Origin: Chitinophaga parva
Lineage (GTDB): Bacteria; Bacteroidota; Bacteroidia; Chitinophagales; Chitinophagaceae
Direction: 5' to 3'
DNA: 64,000 nt
Assembly: GCF_003071345.1 (NCBI RefSeq)
Contig: NZ_QCYK01000003.1
Coordinates: 496,001 to 560,000, forward strand
Part shown: positions 54,101 through 61,007 of the stretch, piece by piece
Position numbering within the stretch: position 1 is the stretch's first letter
Layout of the letters: every line of letters starts with the position of its first letter
Translations under genes and position numbers: made by a program
The notes under the pieces: generated by a model
What the model saw: only the letters and a program-made list of their open reading frames with translations
What the model was told of the DNA's origin: nothing
The model's database searches: none

Positions 54101-54590
54101 CTCCATCCGTAGCAGCAGCCATGCCGGCGACGCCACGCCGCAACAGGAGGGAAGGCGTATTGGTAGTAGGTGTACTGGTGGGTGGCATCAGGATGAAAGG
54201 CAGCGCGCTCAGTTGCTGGGTTACGTGGCCATTCATTTTTACATCGATGCCAAGCGCCAGGTTGCCCACCAGCTTTTGAAGGTCCAGGGGCACCTGCTGG
54301 GAGTTGTTGAACTGCATGATCCAGTAGTACACAAAACCCACCATGTTATTGCCGGTGAGCAGGGCCAGTGCAATGTCCTGCTGGTAAGCGGTATCTGATA
54401 ACTGCAGGGTTTGCGGCAGGGCCTGGAAACCGGCGGCGGCGCGGCTTGCCGGCTTGTCATTGCCGGGTGGTGTGTAGTTGTAGAGCGGCAGTACAAATTC
54501 CGTCTTTACCTGTTTGAAGTCAGGAAAATCGCTTTCAATCTGGGACAGGTTGCTACCGGCGTACGCTAGTGATCTGTGTAAAGAAGCCAT
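48189..54590 (-). CDS. Giant protein with papain-like cysteine protease and amidase domains
   Basis: A 2133-aa protein without signal peptide or long membrane helices. Start chosen at ATG 54590 (MASLHRSLAYAG); an upstream TTG would add 8 residues. Residues 1-1500 are unrecognised: beta-rich N-terminal part, acidic Cys-rich patch (about 490-510), Gly-rich then Ser-rich stretch (about 710-755) and a conserved-looking NHNHCHSLTMLYFEVLRHY block. Residues about 1555-1730 form a papain-like (C70/C39-type) protease with Cys1570 in NDLACWATVATMMECW, His1663 in FSPHARLL and Asn1686-Asp1687 in YFNDPYTG. Residues about 1785-1990 resemble amidase_2/PGRP (LILHET, His1800; HMVV, His1817; EAHAN, His1838; KSVGIEFVNRG). 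It could be an effector that attacks proteins and peptidoglycan; delivery is unknown. Confidence 0.8.
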   Translation of the reverse strand: MASLHRSLAYAGSNLSQIESDFPDFKQVKTEFVLPLYNYTPPGNDKPASRAAAGFQALPQTLQLSDTAYQQDIALALLTGNNMVGFVYYWIMQFNNSQQVPLDLQKLVGNLALGIDVKMNGHVTQQLSALPFILMPPTSTPTTNTPSLLLRRGVAGMAAATDGGDTNAALEKLLNETLVLLNTDALAKLQAAVPNTPLASIIAFTSLSFKKDGEKMPVMNVPGYQALAGQAREQFSIIVSDTDYNLLKSLPAATFNALFDFPLTIPALNPVVVKGDVTFTGTDPVKYSNLTSYDLVLDYTGNSAKYAWDNYTNTDIPGRKVNFDFHAQNDIILDTQSAGTVTLTVKLYDGSIVWKHSYQPDDTTLQAVHIEIPLVQVPVLTADPGSPGSNNQPIKGQVVEISGKCLMKDITVVLQAKNKATDADWKVIGVATTDITGSFTMPYPLGSYEVAQALISLSPDNPIPVSTIPLASQQSPLQTITTDYLYLLIEGVDCSGDEDADADCSCHSTDSKTPRLPDQKDLIGSDKFSQDLGGGTCMNLTTPNRTLSEQTYYAIVRTSDPDVANYVLEKSTVQQLDGFQKVSFTLGDGQKVERVEVSYETPIRWQDAPDTIDKDNHLSIYQAVNVAHGHLLTYKSVLKADGYSLGDLLYSLPLAPGQKKEIVVFDYKRSLQGSETQQLSQRESLSAGIVDDRSIIDSLSGSIDQYLQGQSSASTGGVSAGLGVGAILGPVGAVLGVSGGYSSSSSNASQNSSRNTSQAFGETLRNAIMQSSSAYRQQNGTLIDTIQEGQQYSTTTEVVANHNHCHSLTMLYFEVLRHYAVFQELVQVEECIFVPLIMTNFTMENIHKWRDVLAANLMYRPSNTYLPMFRGLNPLLKGFDANDRVLTNWSNVDFPAGRYCDETITEITGQINFRVSIPRPKTRFDRILSLPIVKKTVTTQGGVDVVGTVEDNIKNAVIGAIVPCAAGGPSIKRETNTTEVITRGQIFDMFMTLDANYETVPPAKCIRVNFDSVDTPNIPFLYFNDAYTPLDFFAGMEKEKKLWDAYASLLGMTTNELLHYFSNNVIADWDQIFNDYIAPMLIAKLIDQYKITIKPLTGLDFTPLDKYNGGNRLLRYTLRGDTSQARVDITQLDILYNIAFANQMEFFQYIDLRVESLRVNYATAHYNGTIVSKTLNDDLVDGVKDIYTPLNFDEKRNPRKEDKFIVNELITHLNSNVEYYNKVLWRALDIDRRYLLLDGFHIQVYDDLNQPGPMKSLASIVKNQLIGIAGNSLIFPVAAGVKVDRSYIVVSQNADGQPSNEVKISLLDHYKPLTPPDPFRISVPTRGVFAEAVMGACDACEPVKDNSSQDWDKFTTDEPTAINPVTVPTPAPTDWKAVFKDFASPLVNIQNAPALPAPGAGLAGLSDLLGKADIFKDITGLDANQKNAMATYLSNQENAKAFAQMAKDMAVQAHNTQNDDKIKSAINDAQASGNLTKDDAGKLTKDHIQQMIDGGETKRTDAAAAAAKKPSLTDAAVKAVDQGKAVKAEQTDATTGKTEKVDIEGGGPENVLADAGGTIPLLQQENDLACWATVATMMECWRESASLSVETVLGMAGQTWLDKFTAKQGLRSSEKDPFVEAMHMTAEPPASYTLQRYIDLVKTYGPLWITTDAATAAGQFSPHARLLKKITGTGTPDGIGTYFYFNDPYTGTEVRESFSDFQSAFEQMVTDNPGQLYKQIVHFIEAVGPGEGGSGSGTSAAPTAAQLNSNKPTATDSIIINKNALKKVTSVTNWGDTSVSHNTTVSGRRNGNDVIHLILHETAADTGNGFSPPYTAHMVVRNDATVWQFNDLLELEAHANTFNEKSVGIEFVNRGWLASPKTKYDDGTGTLQPCPPRGTACTSTGDCQNCDSQSPLYSYGHEAIPATEGGLAAQQKTLFAEDKGYLWCFWGMGFNIYRLPQSKDQLEKEKELVEWLVRDLPIAYLNWVSDGSKWDATKPSSQVLAGWLGIPITATGMPVLDLPNIKDTWLQVVSYNDVKSYWTFKAADTPAAADKDKKQFFIFTTGFSYITFANMKTTPGILSHNAVYENHSDGSFLTLYTWLRIEKGKDKDKAFDLCKSLMKDHFIKATVTADPAGKKRTVILLDVSDGNLA

Positions 54591-54852
54591 AACAGTGGTG
54601 GGTTTGGGGTACAAAAAAAACGGGGTATTACAGTAAAGTGCAGGATGGGGAATAGATAGGCGGTAGTGTATTCACTGGAGCGAAAATAGGGCATGTGGAG
54701 GAATGCAGTATAGCGGAAGGTGGCCGGTGGCAGGGGATTTTTTCTAACTGGTGGATTTAGGAGGATAAGTGTGGTGAATAAAGCGGGGGCGGCAGTTTTT
54801 CTTCCTTTGCGGATAAAAAACTGTATTTTATCAGGCAAATACCCTCCCCATC

Positions 54853-56463
54853 ATGCCAGGCCCGTTCTTTATCACATGCGCTATTGATAGAAAATGCTTT
54901 CGTGCATCCGCCATTGTTGCGGGTTTGTTTTTTTTGATCGCGTTTCCCACCGCTACTGTTGTGGCACAACAGAAAACGGGACGCGATCCGTTCTTGCAAC
55001 AACTGGAGGCGCTACGGCAGCAACTGAAGATCCCGGGGATGGCAGTGGCGGTACAGCGGGGGGATACGGTATTGCTGGCGGAAGGCTTGGGGTATGCAGA
55101 CCTGGACAGGCACATAAAGGTGACACCTCAAACCGCTTTTGGGGTGGCGTCTATAGGAAAAACATTTACCTCCACCCTGGTCATGCAATTGGTAGAAGCG
55201 GGAAAACTACGGTTGGATGACCGCGTTTCACAATACGGGGTGTATCCGGGGAACCCGGACATCACAGTGCGGGAACTGCTCACACATACCTCTGAAGGCA
55301 TACCTGGCACCTGGTACCAGTACAATGGTTCCCGCTTTGGAATGCTGGGGCCTGTACTGGAAAAGATCACAGGCATGCCTTTCTATGCCTTGCTGATGGA
55401 GCGTATTATTATGCCCCTGCAAATGACGGCTTCCGCCCCGCCCATACCGTTGGATCAGTATTATGATTACCGCAAAACAAATCCCGCCGTTACGCCTTTT
55501 TTTGATACCGCCTTTTTCCATGCCACCCGGCCTTATGAACTGGATAACCAGGGCCACATTGTAAAGGGCCAGCCCTTTTCATTCGGCGCGTTTGGCGGCC
55601 TGGTAACTACCGTAGCAGACCTGCTCAAATATGGGGCAGCCATAGACCGGCACCAGTTCGTCAGTGCCGCCACACAGGCGGAGATCTTCACGGCCAACAG
55701 AACGAGCACCGGCGTAATCACGCCTTACGGCCTGGGATGGTTTGTACAGCCTTACCGCGGCGATACTTTTTATTGGCACTATGGGCAAAGCTCCGGACAA
55801 TCTGCTTTGTTTATAAAGGTGCCTGCACGCGAGCTGACATTGGTGGTCCTGTGCAACACGGACAAACTCAGCCAGCCTTTTCCCCTGGGCGATGGAGACC
55901 TGTTGATGTCACCGGTGGGGCAATTGTTTTACCGAAGCTTCATCCGGCAGGATGTAGATGACCTGTTCAGGAATAAAGAGCGGATCGTGCAGGCTTCCAT
56001 CGCGTTACTGAATGGCGATAGCGCCAAGGCCACCAAGTTATACGCAGCTTACCAGCCTCCCCGTACGCCCGGAAATCCGGGTGTGCCGCAAGGTAAACGC
56101 ATTGCAGCACTGGTGGATGTGGGCGTGAATAAGGAACTTTCATCCCCTTTCCGGTTAGCGCATGCCACCACGCTCAGGGTCTATGCTGTGGGCGAGGATT
56201 GTGCGGGCGACGGCAGCTTCTGGTGTGATGCGGGTTGGATAGAAGACCGCAGCGGCAAAGTGTTGTGGGAGATGAAGGGGCATACGGGGGTGCATGCTGG
56301 TGGCGCCGCGAAAAATCAAAAGGTGGATACATTGATCACATTGCCGGCAGGCGAGTACACACTGCATTACAGGTCGGACGGAGGGCATGCTTATAACAAC
56401 TGGGACTCCCTCCCGCCGGACGATCTTTTTTGGGGAATTATTGTGATGCCTGCCGATAAATGA
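54853..56463 (+). CDS. Class C beta-lactamase-like serine hydrolase
   Basis: A 536-aa exported hydrolase of the beta-lactamase/DD-peptidase family (PF00144). The nucleophile motif SIGK holds Ser100/Lys103, the second motif YQYNG gives Tyr157 and the third motif is HYGQSSGQ. A C-terminal domain of about 120 residues (from LRVYAVGEDCAGDGSFWCDAGW) resembles a carbohydrate-interaction or jelly-roll fold and carries two cysteines that could pair. Members hydrolyse esters or peptides more often than antibiotics. It is divergent from the giant gene across 262 bp, where only AT-rich DNA and a weak hairpin (about 54793-54822) are seen. Confidence 0.85.
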   Translation: MPGPFFITCAIDRKCFRASAIVAGLFFLIAFPTATVVAQQKTGRDPFLQQLEALRQQLKIPGMAVAVQRGDTVLLAEGLGYADLDRHIKVTPQTAFGVASIGKTFTSTLVMQLVEAGKLRLDDRVSQYGVYPGNPDITVRELLTHTSEGIPGTWYQYNGSRFGMLGPVLEKITGMPFYALLMERIIMPLQMTASAPPIPLDQYYDYRKTNPAVTPFFDTAFFHATRPYELDNQGHIVKGQPFSFGAFGGLVTTVADLLKYGAAIDRHQFVSAATQAEIFTANRTSTGVITPYGLGWFVQPYRGDTFYWHYGQSSGQSALFIKVPARELTLVVLCNTDKLSQPFPLGDGDLLMSPVGQLFYRSFIRQDVDDLFRNKERIVQASIALLNGDSAKATKLYAAYQPPRTPGNPGVPQGKRIAALVDVGVNKELSSPFRLAHATTLRVYAVGEDCAGDGSFWCDAGWIEDRSGKVLWEMKGHTGVHAGGAAKNQKVDTLITLPAGEYTLHYRSDGGHAYNNWDSLPPDDLFWGIIVMPADK

Positions 56464-56734
56464 TACCGCCTGGCGATAGCAGGTGCCCCCGCTCTAAAGC
56501 TTACCCGGAGGGAAAATGAATGCAGGTGCAATGCCCGGCGGCCAGATTGTCCGCATGAGGGGCTGCTTTGCCCGCTTTCCCCTTCAGCTCCATTACCAAT
56601 GGGAAAGACCAGTTGCGTTACATGATGTAATGAGTGCGTTCTGTCTTACGGTGAAGGCGCCGTGGAAAATTACTGCCAGGCATTATTGGAGCACCTGTAA
56701 GCGCCGGGGATTTATTTTGCTATCTTTAACTGTT

Positions 56735-57700
56735 ATGACTATACGTAAAACCATGCTTAAAGCGCTGCTGCTGGCGGCGCCCACGTTATGCGGCATCCAT
56801 GCCCGCGCACAGCAACAACCCTCCATCTTCCTTGCCGATCCCACGGTATTTTCAGACAAAGGCATGTACTACCTGTATGGAACGGGCAGTGATCGTGGCT
56901 TCCTGGTCTATACATCGAAAGACCTGAAAACGTGGTCCCAGCCGGCGGATACTGCGCAGCGCCTGGCGTTGAAGAAAGGAGAGAGCTTTGGCGACCACGG
57001 TTTCTGGGCGCCGCAGGTAGTGAAGTATAAAGGTAGTTATTACATGGCCTATACGGCCGATGAGCATATTGCCATTGCCCGGGGAAGCAGCCCTGCAGGG
57101 CCTTTCCGCCAGTCGTCATTCAAAGCACTGCGTGGCGATACCAAACAGATAGACCCGTTTCTTTTCTTTGATGATAACGGTAAAGTATACCTCTACCACG
57201 TGAAGCTGCAGCATGGCAACCGCATTTTTGTAGCAGAGATGAAGCCGGATCTGTCTGATATCATCCCCGGCACGGAAAAGGAATGCCTTGCCGCCACGGA
57301 GCCCTGGGAGAATACCGCCGCCGCCGGATGGCCGGTATCAGAAGGCCCCACGGTGTTGAAACATAAACAAACTTATTACCTGGTCTATTCTGCCAATGAC
57401 TTCCGCAGCAAGGACTATGCGGTAGGTTACGCTACGGCTGCCTCGCCCGCCGGCCCCTGGAAAAAATACGCGGGTAACCCCATCATCAGCCGGCAAACCG
57501 TTGGCCACAACGGCTCTGGTCATGGGGATGTATTTACGGACCAGCAAGGGCATATGCACTATGTATTGCATACGCACCGCTCAGACAGTGCGGTGGCCCC
57601 GCGCGCCACGGCCGTGGTGGATCTCCGGTTTAAGCCGGCGAAGGGCGGGGAAGATGTGCTGGAAGCAGATGGAAACTCCTTCCGCTGGTTGCAGGATTAG
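56735..57700 (+). CDS. Glycoside hydrolase family 43
   Basis: A 321-aa exported five-bladed propeller glycosidase. The frame extends to 56516, but the ATG at 56735 starts a proper signal peptide (MTIRKTMLKALLLAAPTLCG, cleaved near ARA-QQ). Catalytic residues of GH43 are in place: Asp35 (base) in LADPTVFSDKGMYYLYG, Asp140 in KQIDPFLFFDDNGKVYLY and Glu203 (acid) in VSEGPTVLKHKQTYYLVYSAND; the His-containing NGSGHGDVF also fits. It probably removes arabinose or xylose from plant hemicellulose. Its stop overlaps the stop of the convergent methyltransferase gene. The 271 bp before it hold no clear gene. Confidence 0.9.
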   Translation: MTIRKTMLKALLLAAPTLCGIHARAQQQPSIFLADPTVFSDKGMYYLYGTGSDRGFLVYTSKDLKTWSQPADTAQRLALKKGESFGDHGFWAPQVVKYKGSYYMAYTADEHIAIARGSSPAGPFRQSSFKALRGDTKQIDPFLFFDDNGKVYLYHVKLQHGNRIFVAEMKPDLSDIIPGTEKECLAATEPWENTAAAGWPVSEGPTVLKHKQTYYLVYSANDFRSKDYAVGYATAASPAGPWKKYAGNPIISRQTVGHNGSGHGDVFTDQQGHMHYVLHTHRSDSAVAPRATAVVDLRFKPAKGGEDVLEADGNSFRWLQD

Positions 57701-58482
57701 GCTTTCTGCGCCATCACTACCCTGAATTTATTCCGGAATACCACGTGGCCATTGTCCTGTGTGAACGGCGCTACGGCATGGCTGAGCGCCGTTCTTACTT
57801 TATCATAACCACTGTGCGCAATAGCTTTGGCAGACGGACCTGCAGACAACAGCCCGTCCAGCGCGGTGGGCAGGTCGGGGTATTCCCAGACATTGGGCAC
57901 ATCGTCATTGGTAAGGATGGTGAGCCCTGCCTGTTGTATCGCTTTTTCCAGCCGCTGATCTTCACTGAGGGCAAAGGGGCCCGGCGCCCCTGGTGGGGGC
58001 GGGGGCAGGAGGCTATCCACCGCGGCGAGGAAAGCGGTGGCTTCACAATCTGCCTTATTGCCCCAGATCATGGCAATGAGCCGGCCCCGGGGTTTTAATA
58101 CCCGCGCGGCTTCTGCCAGTGCCTTGTTAACATCGGCGGCAAACTGGAAAGAATTGAAGCCGGTCACCACGTCAAATTGTGCACCCGGGAAGGGAAGCGC
58201 TTCCATGTCTCCATTGATGAAAGTGAGTGCCGGTGCGCGTTTGCGGGCTTCTTCCAGCAGCCCGGGTGTAGCATCAAAACCCGTGACGTGTTTGGTGTAG
58301 CCATATGCTTCACTGCAAAACAGGCCGGAGCCGCAGCCTACATCCAGCAAGTGAATGTCAGCGGTGAGTTGCAGCAGTTGTAAGGCATGGTCATAACCCG
58401 ACTGGCAGGTAGCTTCCTGGATGGAAGACCATGCCTGGGGATTGCGCCCCCATAATTGCGCCTGGATAGCCTGTGAGCCCAT
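57697..58482 (-). CDS. Class I SAM-dependent methyltransferase
   Basis: A 261-aa Ubie/COQ5-type methyltransferase: HLLDVGCGSGLFCSEAY (motif I), VTGFDATPGLLEEARKRAP, NGDMEALPFPGAQFDVVTGFNSFQF, and EAARVLKPRGRLIAMIWGN. A short poly-proline stretch (PPPPPGAPG) lies near residue 160. Start at 58482 (MGSQAIQAQLWG) chosen because upstream codons are not family-like. The substrate is not evident; small aromatic or lipid acceptors are usual. It stands alone, with no gene seen between it and the terminator at 58597. Confidence 0.87.
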   Translation of the reverse strand: MGSQAIQAQLWGRNPQAWSSIQEATCQSGYDHALQLLQLTADIHLLDVGCGSGLFCSEAYGYTKHVTGFDATPGLLEEARKRAPALTFINGDMEALPFPGAQFDVVTGFNSFQFAADVNKALAEAARVLKPRGRLIAMIWGNKADCEATAFLAAVDSLLPPPPPGAPGPFALSEDQRLEKAIQQAGLTILTNDDVPNVWEYPDLPTALDGLLSAGPSAKAIAHSGYDKVRTALSHAVAPFTQDNGHVVFRNKFRVVMAQKA

Positions 58483-58596
58483 AACGATGATTTTACAGAA
58501 AGGTAAGGAATTCCCTCTATCCGTAACAAAGCCCAGCTGCCGGCAAGCCTTGCCCGCCCCCACACGTACTGCCTTGCTTTACGGATGGTCATTTTG

Positions 58597-58642
58597 CAAA
58601 AAAAGCAGGGCAGCAGGTCATGACAACCTGTTGCCCTGCTTT
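58597..58642 (-). terminator. Intrinsic terminator of the SRPBCC gene
   Basis: AAGCAGGGCAGCAGGT (58603-58618) and ACCTGTTGCCCTGCTT (58626-58641) form a 16-bp stem with one non-Watson-Crick pair and a 7-nt loop. On the minus strand it is followed by a run of seven T (plus-strand A at 58597-58603). It lies 40 bp past the stop of the SRPBCC gene on that strand. Confidence 0.85.
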
Positions 58643-58680
58643 ACACAACGGTAGCTGGCGGCACCCCGTTCCTGTGGCTA

Positions 58681-59181
58681 TTATTTTAAAGTCAGTAACA
58701 GTTCATCCAGTTTTTCCAGCGTAGCGATCATGCCTTGTTCCATGCCCATCTGGATCACTTGTTCCAGGTCTGCCAGTGACTTATAGGTAACAATAGTTTC
58801 TACCAATGTGTTCTCACCTTTGTCTGTGAAAGTGACGCGCCATGCGGCTTGCGGCAATGCCTCATTGATCTCGCCCGCTTCGTTGGAAAAGGCATCGGTG
58901 GTGGTATAATAATCAATGGACTGGATCTTTTTGTAGTGCGTGAGGCCCCAGTACTCGGTGCCATTGGGCTCTACCATGGCATAGTGCCAGTGGCCGCCCT
59001 CGCGGAAGTCCATGGATTTTGTTTTCGTAGTGAGCGGCTTGGGAGCAAACCATTGGTCCAGCAGTTCCCTTTTAGTGTAGCAGTCCCACACAAGGGCGCG
59101 GTCGGCCAGGAATTCACGACGGATGGTCAGTGTGTTGTTTTGCTTGTCGGCAAGGAAATCAAATTGCAGGATGCTGTTCAT
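58681..59181 (-). CDS. SRPBCC/AHSA1 domain protein (ArsR-associated type)
   Basis: A 166-aa AHSA1/SRPBCC protein: LTIRREFLADRALVWDCYTKRELLDQWFAPKPLTTKTKSMDFREGGHWHYAMVEPNGTEYWG, and VTFTDKGENTLVETIVTYKSLADLEQVIQMGMEQG. This matches the SRPBCC subgroup that usually sits behind an ArsR repressor. Here the upstream ORF (59178-59282) is only the last 34 residues of such a repressor, overlapping the start by 4 nt. The gene should therefore be read from a promoter with ArsR operators but no repressor from this locus. Ligand unknown. Confidence 0.88.
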   Translation of the reverse strand: MNSILQFDFLADKQNNTLTIRREFLADRALVWDCYTKRELLDQWFAPKPLTTKTKSMDFREGGHWHYAMVEPNGTEYWGLTHYKKIQSIDYYTTTDAFSNEAGEINEALPQAAWRVTFTDKGENTLVETIVTYKSLADLEQVIQMGMEQGMIATLEKLDELLLTLK

Positions 59182-59282
59182 GGTTTTTTATGTTTGAGTT
59201 TAAGTAATACTTCGTCCAGGCGCTGCAGGCGTTCCTGCCATAGCTGCTGAAGGTGCTGCAACCATTTTTCAAATGCATTCAT
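59178..59282 (-). pseudogene. Truncated ArsR-family repressor (C-terminal 34 residues)
   Basis: A short frame from ATG 59282 to TGA 59178 encodes 34 residues: MNAFEKWLQHLQQLWQERL then QRLDEVLLKLKHKKP. This resembles the C-terminal dimerisation helix (KWLxxFxxxWxxRxxxLDxxL) of the ArsR repressors that precede SRPBCC genes in Bacteroidota. The winged-helix DNA-binding part is missing, and an in-frame stop lies 7 nt before the ATG. The stop overlaps the next start as ATGA, the arrangement of an intact pair. I infer an internal deletion that removed the DNA-binding part. Confidence 0.6.
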
Positions 59283-59331
59283 TTTTTTTCAATTTTCAAG
59301 TTGGTAATGTTTTTCCCTACTCAATAATTGC

Positions 59332-59373
59332 GCAACTATTCAGTTGCAAATATATAAGCAACTGATCAGTTGC
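59332..59373. promoter_or_regulatory. Two ArsR-type operators upstream of the truncated repressor
   Basis: GCAACTATTCAGTTGC (59332-59347) and GCAACTGATCAGTTGC (59358-59373) are two inverted repeats with identical six-base arms. Their centres are 26 bp apart, about two and a half helical turns. They lie about 50-90 bp upstream of the remnant's ATG, where ArsR repressors bind their own promoters. AT-rich DNA between and after them could hold the promoter. Confidence 0.75.
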
Positions 59374-59466
59374 GCAAATTTTTTTGAAAGAATTTTTGAA
59401 AGTTTTTTGGGAGCGGTTTTGCAGGAAGGGTAGGAGGGAAGGGCAATGAGAACGCATTCAGGACAT

Positions 59467-59617
59467 CCAGGGAGCCATGCAAGGCGCAGTGGCTGTTCCC
59501 CCGGGGAGAGAACAACCACCGTTGGAAAAGGGGGCTCCCTGGCCCCCGTGGTGGGAACAGGCGCTGCTGAAACACTTCACCGCCAGGCTGTCTTCGCAAA
59601 GACGGCCTGGCGGTGAA
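59467..59617. repeat. Structured intergenic element with two long hairpins
   Basis: CCAGGGAGCC (59467-59476) pairs with GGCTCCCTGG (59533-59542) and encloses smaller repeats (GTTCCCCC/GGGGAGAGAAC). Next to it TTCACCGCCAGGC (59576-59588) pairs perfectly with GCCTGGCGGTGAA (59605-59617) around a 16-nt loop that can itself fold. No gene is seen in the 270 bp around it (59374-59646). Neither hairpin has a T run on the minus strand after the metallophosphoesterase gene, so this looks more like a palindromic repeat element than a plain terminator. Confidence 0.6.
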
Positions 59618-59646
59618 CCATAAAAACAATTAAATGCCGGTGTAGC

Positions 59647-60861
59647 CTATGCCGCCTGCACGGCGGCCGCGCCCCGCTTCAGCGTGAGCACCGTGATCTC
59701 CGGCCAGATGCCTATCCTGCCTCTCAGGCCATGGAAACCAAAGCCCCTGTTCACATATAAATACTTGCTGCCCTGCTGGTAAAGGCCTGCCCATTGCTTG
59801 TAAAAATATTTAATGGGGCTCCATTTAAAACCAAACATTTCAATGCCGAACTGCATGCCATGGGTATGGCCGGCCAGGGTGAGGTGGATGTGCTGGTTGT
59901 GCCCGAGCGTCACTTCGTCCCAGTGAGAAGGGTCGTGCGACATCAATATCTTAAATGCATTGTCCGGTACATTGGCGGTAGCTTTTTCCAGGTCGCCGTA
60001 TTTGTGGAAGCCGCCCTTGCCCCAGTTCTCCACACCTACCAGCGAAATGCTCTGGTCTTGTTTGCGGATGGTCACCGCTTCATTGAGCAGCAGTTTAAAC
60101 CCGATCTCTTCATGGATGGCTTTCAGCCGTTCCAGGTTAGCCGCCTTTGCAGCACTGCTTTCCCAGCGGGCATAGTCGCCATAGTCATGGTTGCCCAGCA
60201 CGGAGTAATTGCCGTAAGGCGCATGCAGGGTGGCAAAGCGGGGGATCCATGGGTCCATCTCCGAAGCCATGTTATTTACCAGGTCGCCGGTGAAGAGCAG
60301 CAGGTCGCTCTTTTGATCTTTTACAAGGTCCAGCCCTTTCTGTACTCCTTTGGCATCTGTGAAGCTGCCGGAATGCACATCGGAAAACTGGGTGATGGTA
60401 AAGCCGTCAAACGCTTCCGGGAGGTCCGGGAAATAAAGGGTTTCCCGTTTTAACTGGTAAAAGTGCTTGCCGGTGGTAAGGCCAAAAAGCACTACCAGGA
60501 AAACCACGCCGGCCAGCGCCAGGGTGGCCTCGCTGACATACAGGTTCCTGGCGGGGAAGCCACGGAACAGGCGGGTCACGTCTTCTGCCATCAGTAAGAC
60601 GGAAGAGAACAGCCTGGGTATAAAAATAAGCAGCAAAGCCGCCATGAGCCCGTTAATAAGGCGCTGGGGCGTATGCCCGGCCCTGCGGATGAATAGGATG
60701 GAAGCAATGCCGCCAATGATGCCGAGGTCAACCAGCCAGTAAGCGGTGTGCAACAGCGGGTTTTGGGTAAGGGTTGTAACAGCCTGGTAAAAATAGAGAT
60801 CTCCCACAACGAGCAGGAGCAGAATCAAAATAAATCTTTGTGCCATAGATACGGAACGCAT
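59647..60861 (-). CDS. Membrane-anchored metallophosphoesterase
   Basis: A 404-aa calcineurin-like phosphoesterase with an N-terminal membrane domain of four helices (about residues 8-130). The phosphoesterase motifs follow: QFSDVHSG (D-x-H), FTGDLVNN (GD), VLGNHDYG (GNHD), LMSHDP and LAGHTHGMQFG (GHTH). All metal ligands are intact. Relatives (YkuE/YaeI group) act on lipids or nucleotides at the membrane. An alternative start is Met6 at 60846. It stands alone and is divergent from the oxidoreductase gene. Confidence 0.9.
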   Translation of the reverse strand: MRSVSMAQRFILILLLLVVGDLYFYQAVTTLTQNPLLHTAYWLVDLGIIGGIASILFIRRAGHTPQRLINGLMAALLLIFIPRLFSSVLLMAEDVTRLFRGFPARNLYVSEATLALAGVVFLVVLFGLTTGKHFYQLKRETLYFPDLPEAFDGFTITQFSDVHSGSFTDAKGVQKGLDLVKDQKSDLLLFTGDLVNNMASEMDPWIPRFATLHAPYGNYSVLGNHDYGDYARWESSAAKAANLERLKAIHEEIGFKLLLNEAVTIRKQDQSISLVGVENWGKGGFHKYGDLEKATANVPDNAFKILMSHDPSHWDEVTLGHNQHIHLTLAGHTHGMQFGIEMFGFKWSPIKYFYKQWAGLYQQGSKYLYVNRGFGFHGLRGRIGIWPEITVLTLKRGAAAVQAA

Positions 60862-61007
60862 TTTATAGGAAGACGAATGGAAGAGGGCAATATTTTACGG
60901 TTAACAAAATTTTATGAAATGCACCGTGGGCAGTTTGGCTAAGACAAAGGGTATTTAGGCTAAACGCATGTAAACACCTGTTCAGACCTTTGTATCCATA
61001 AAAAACA

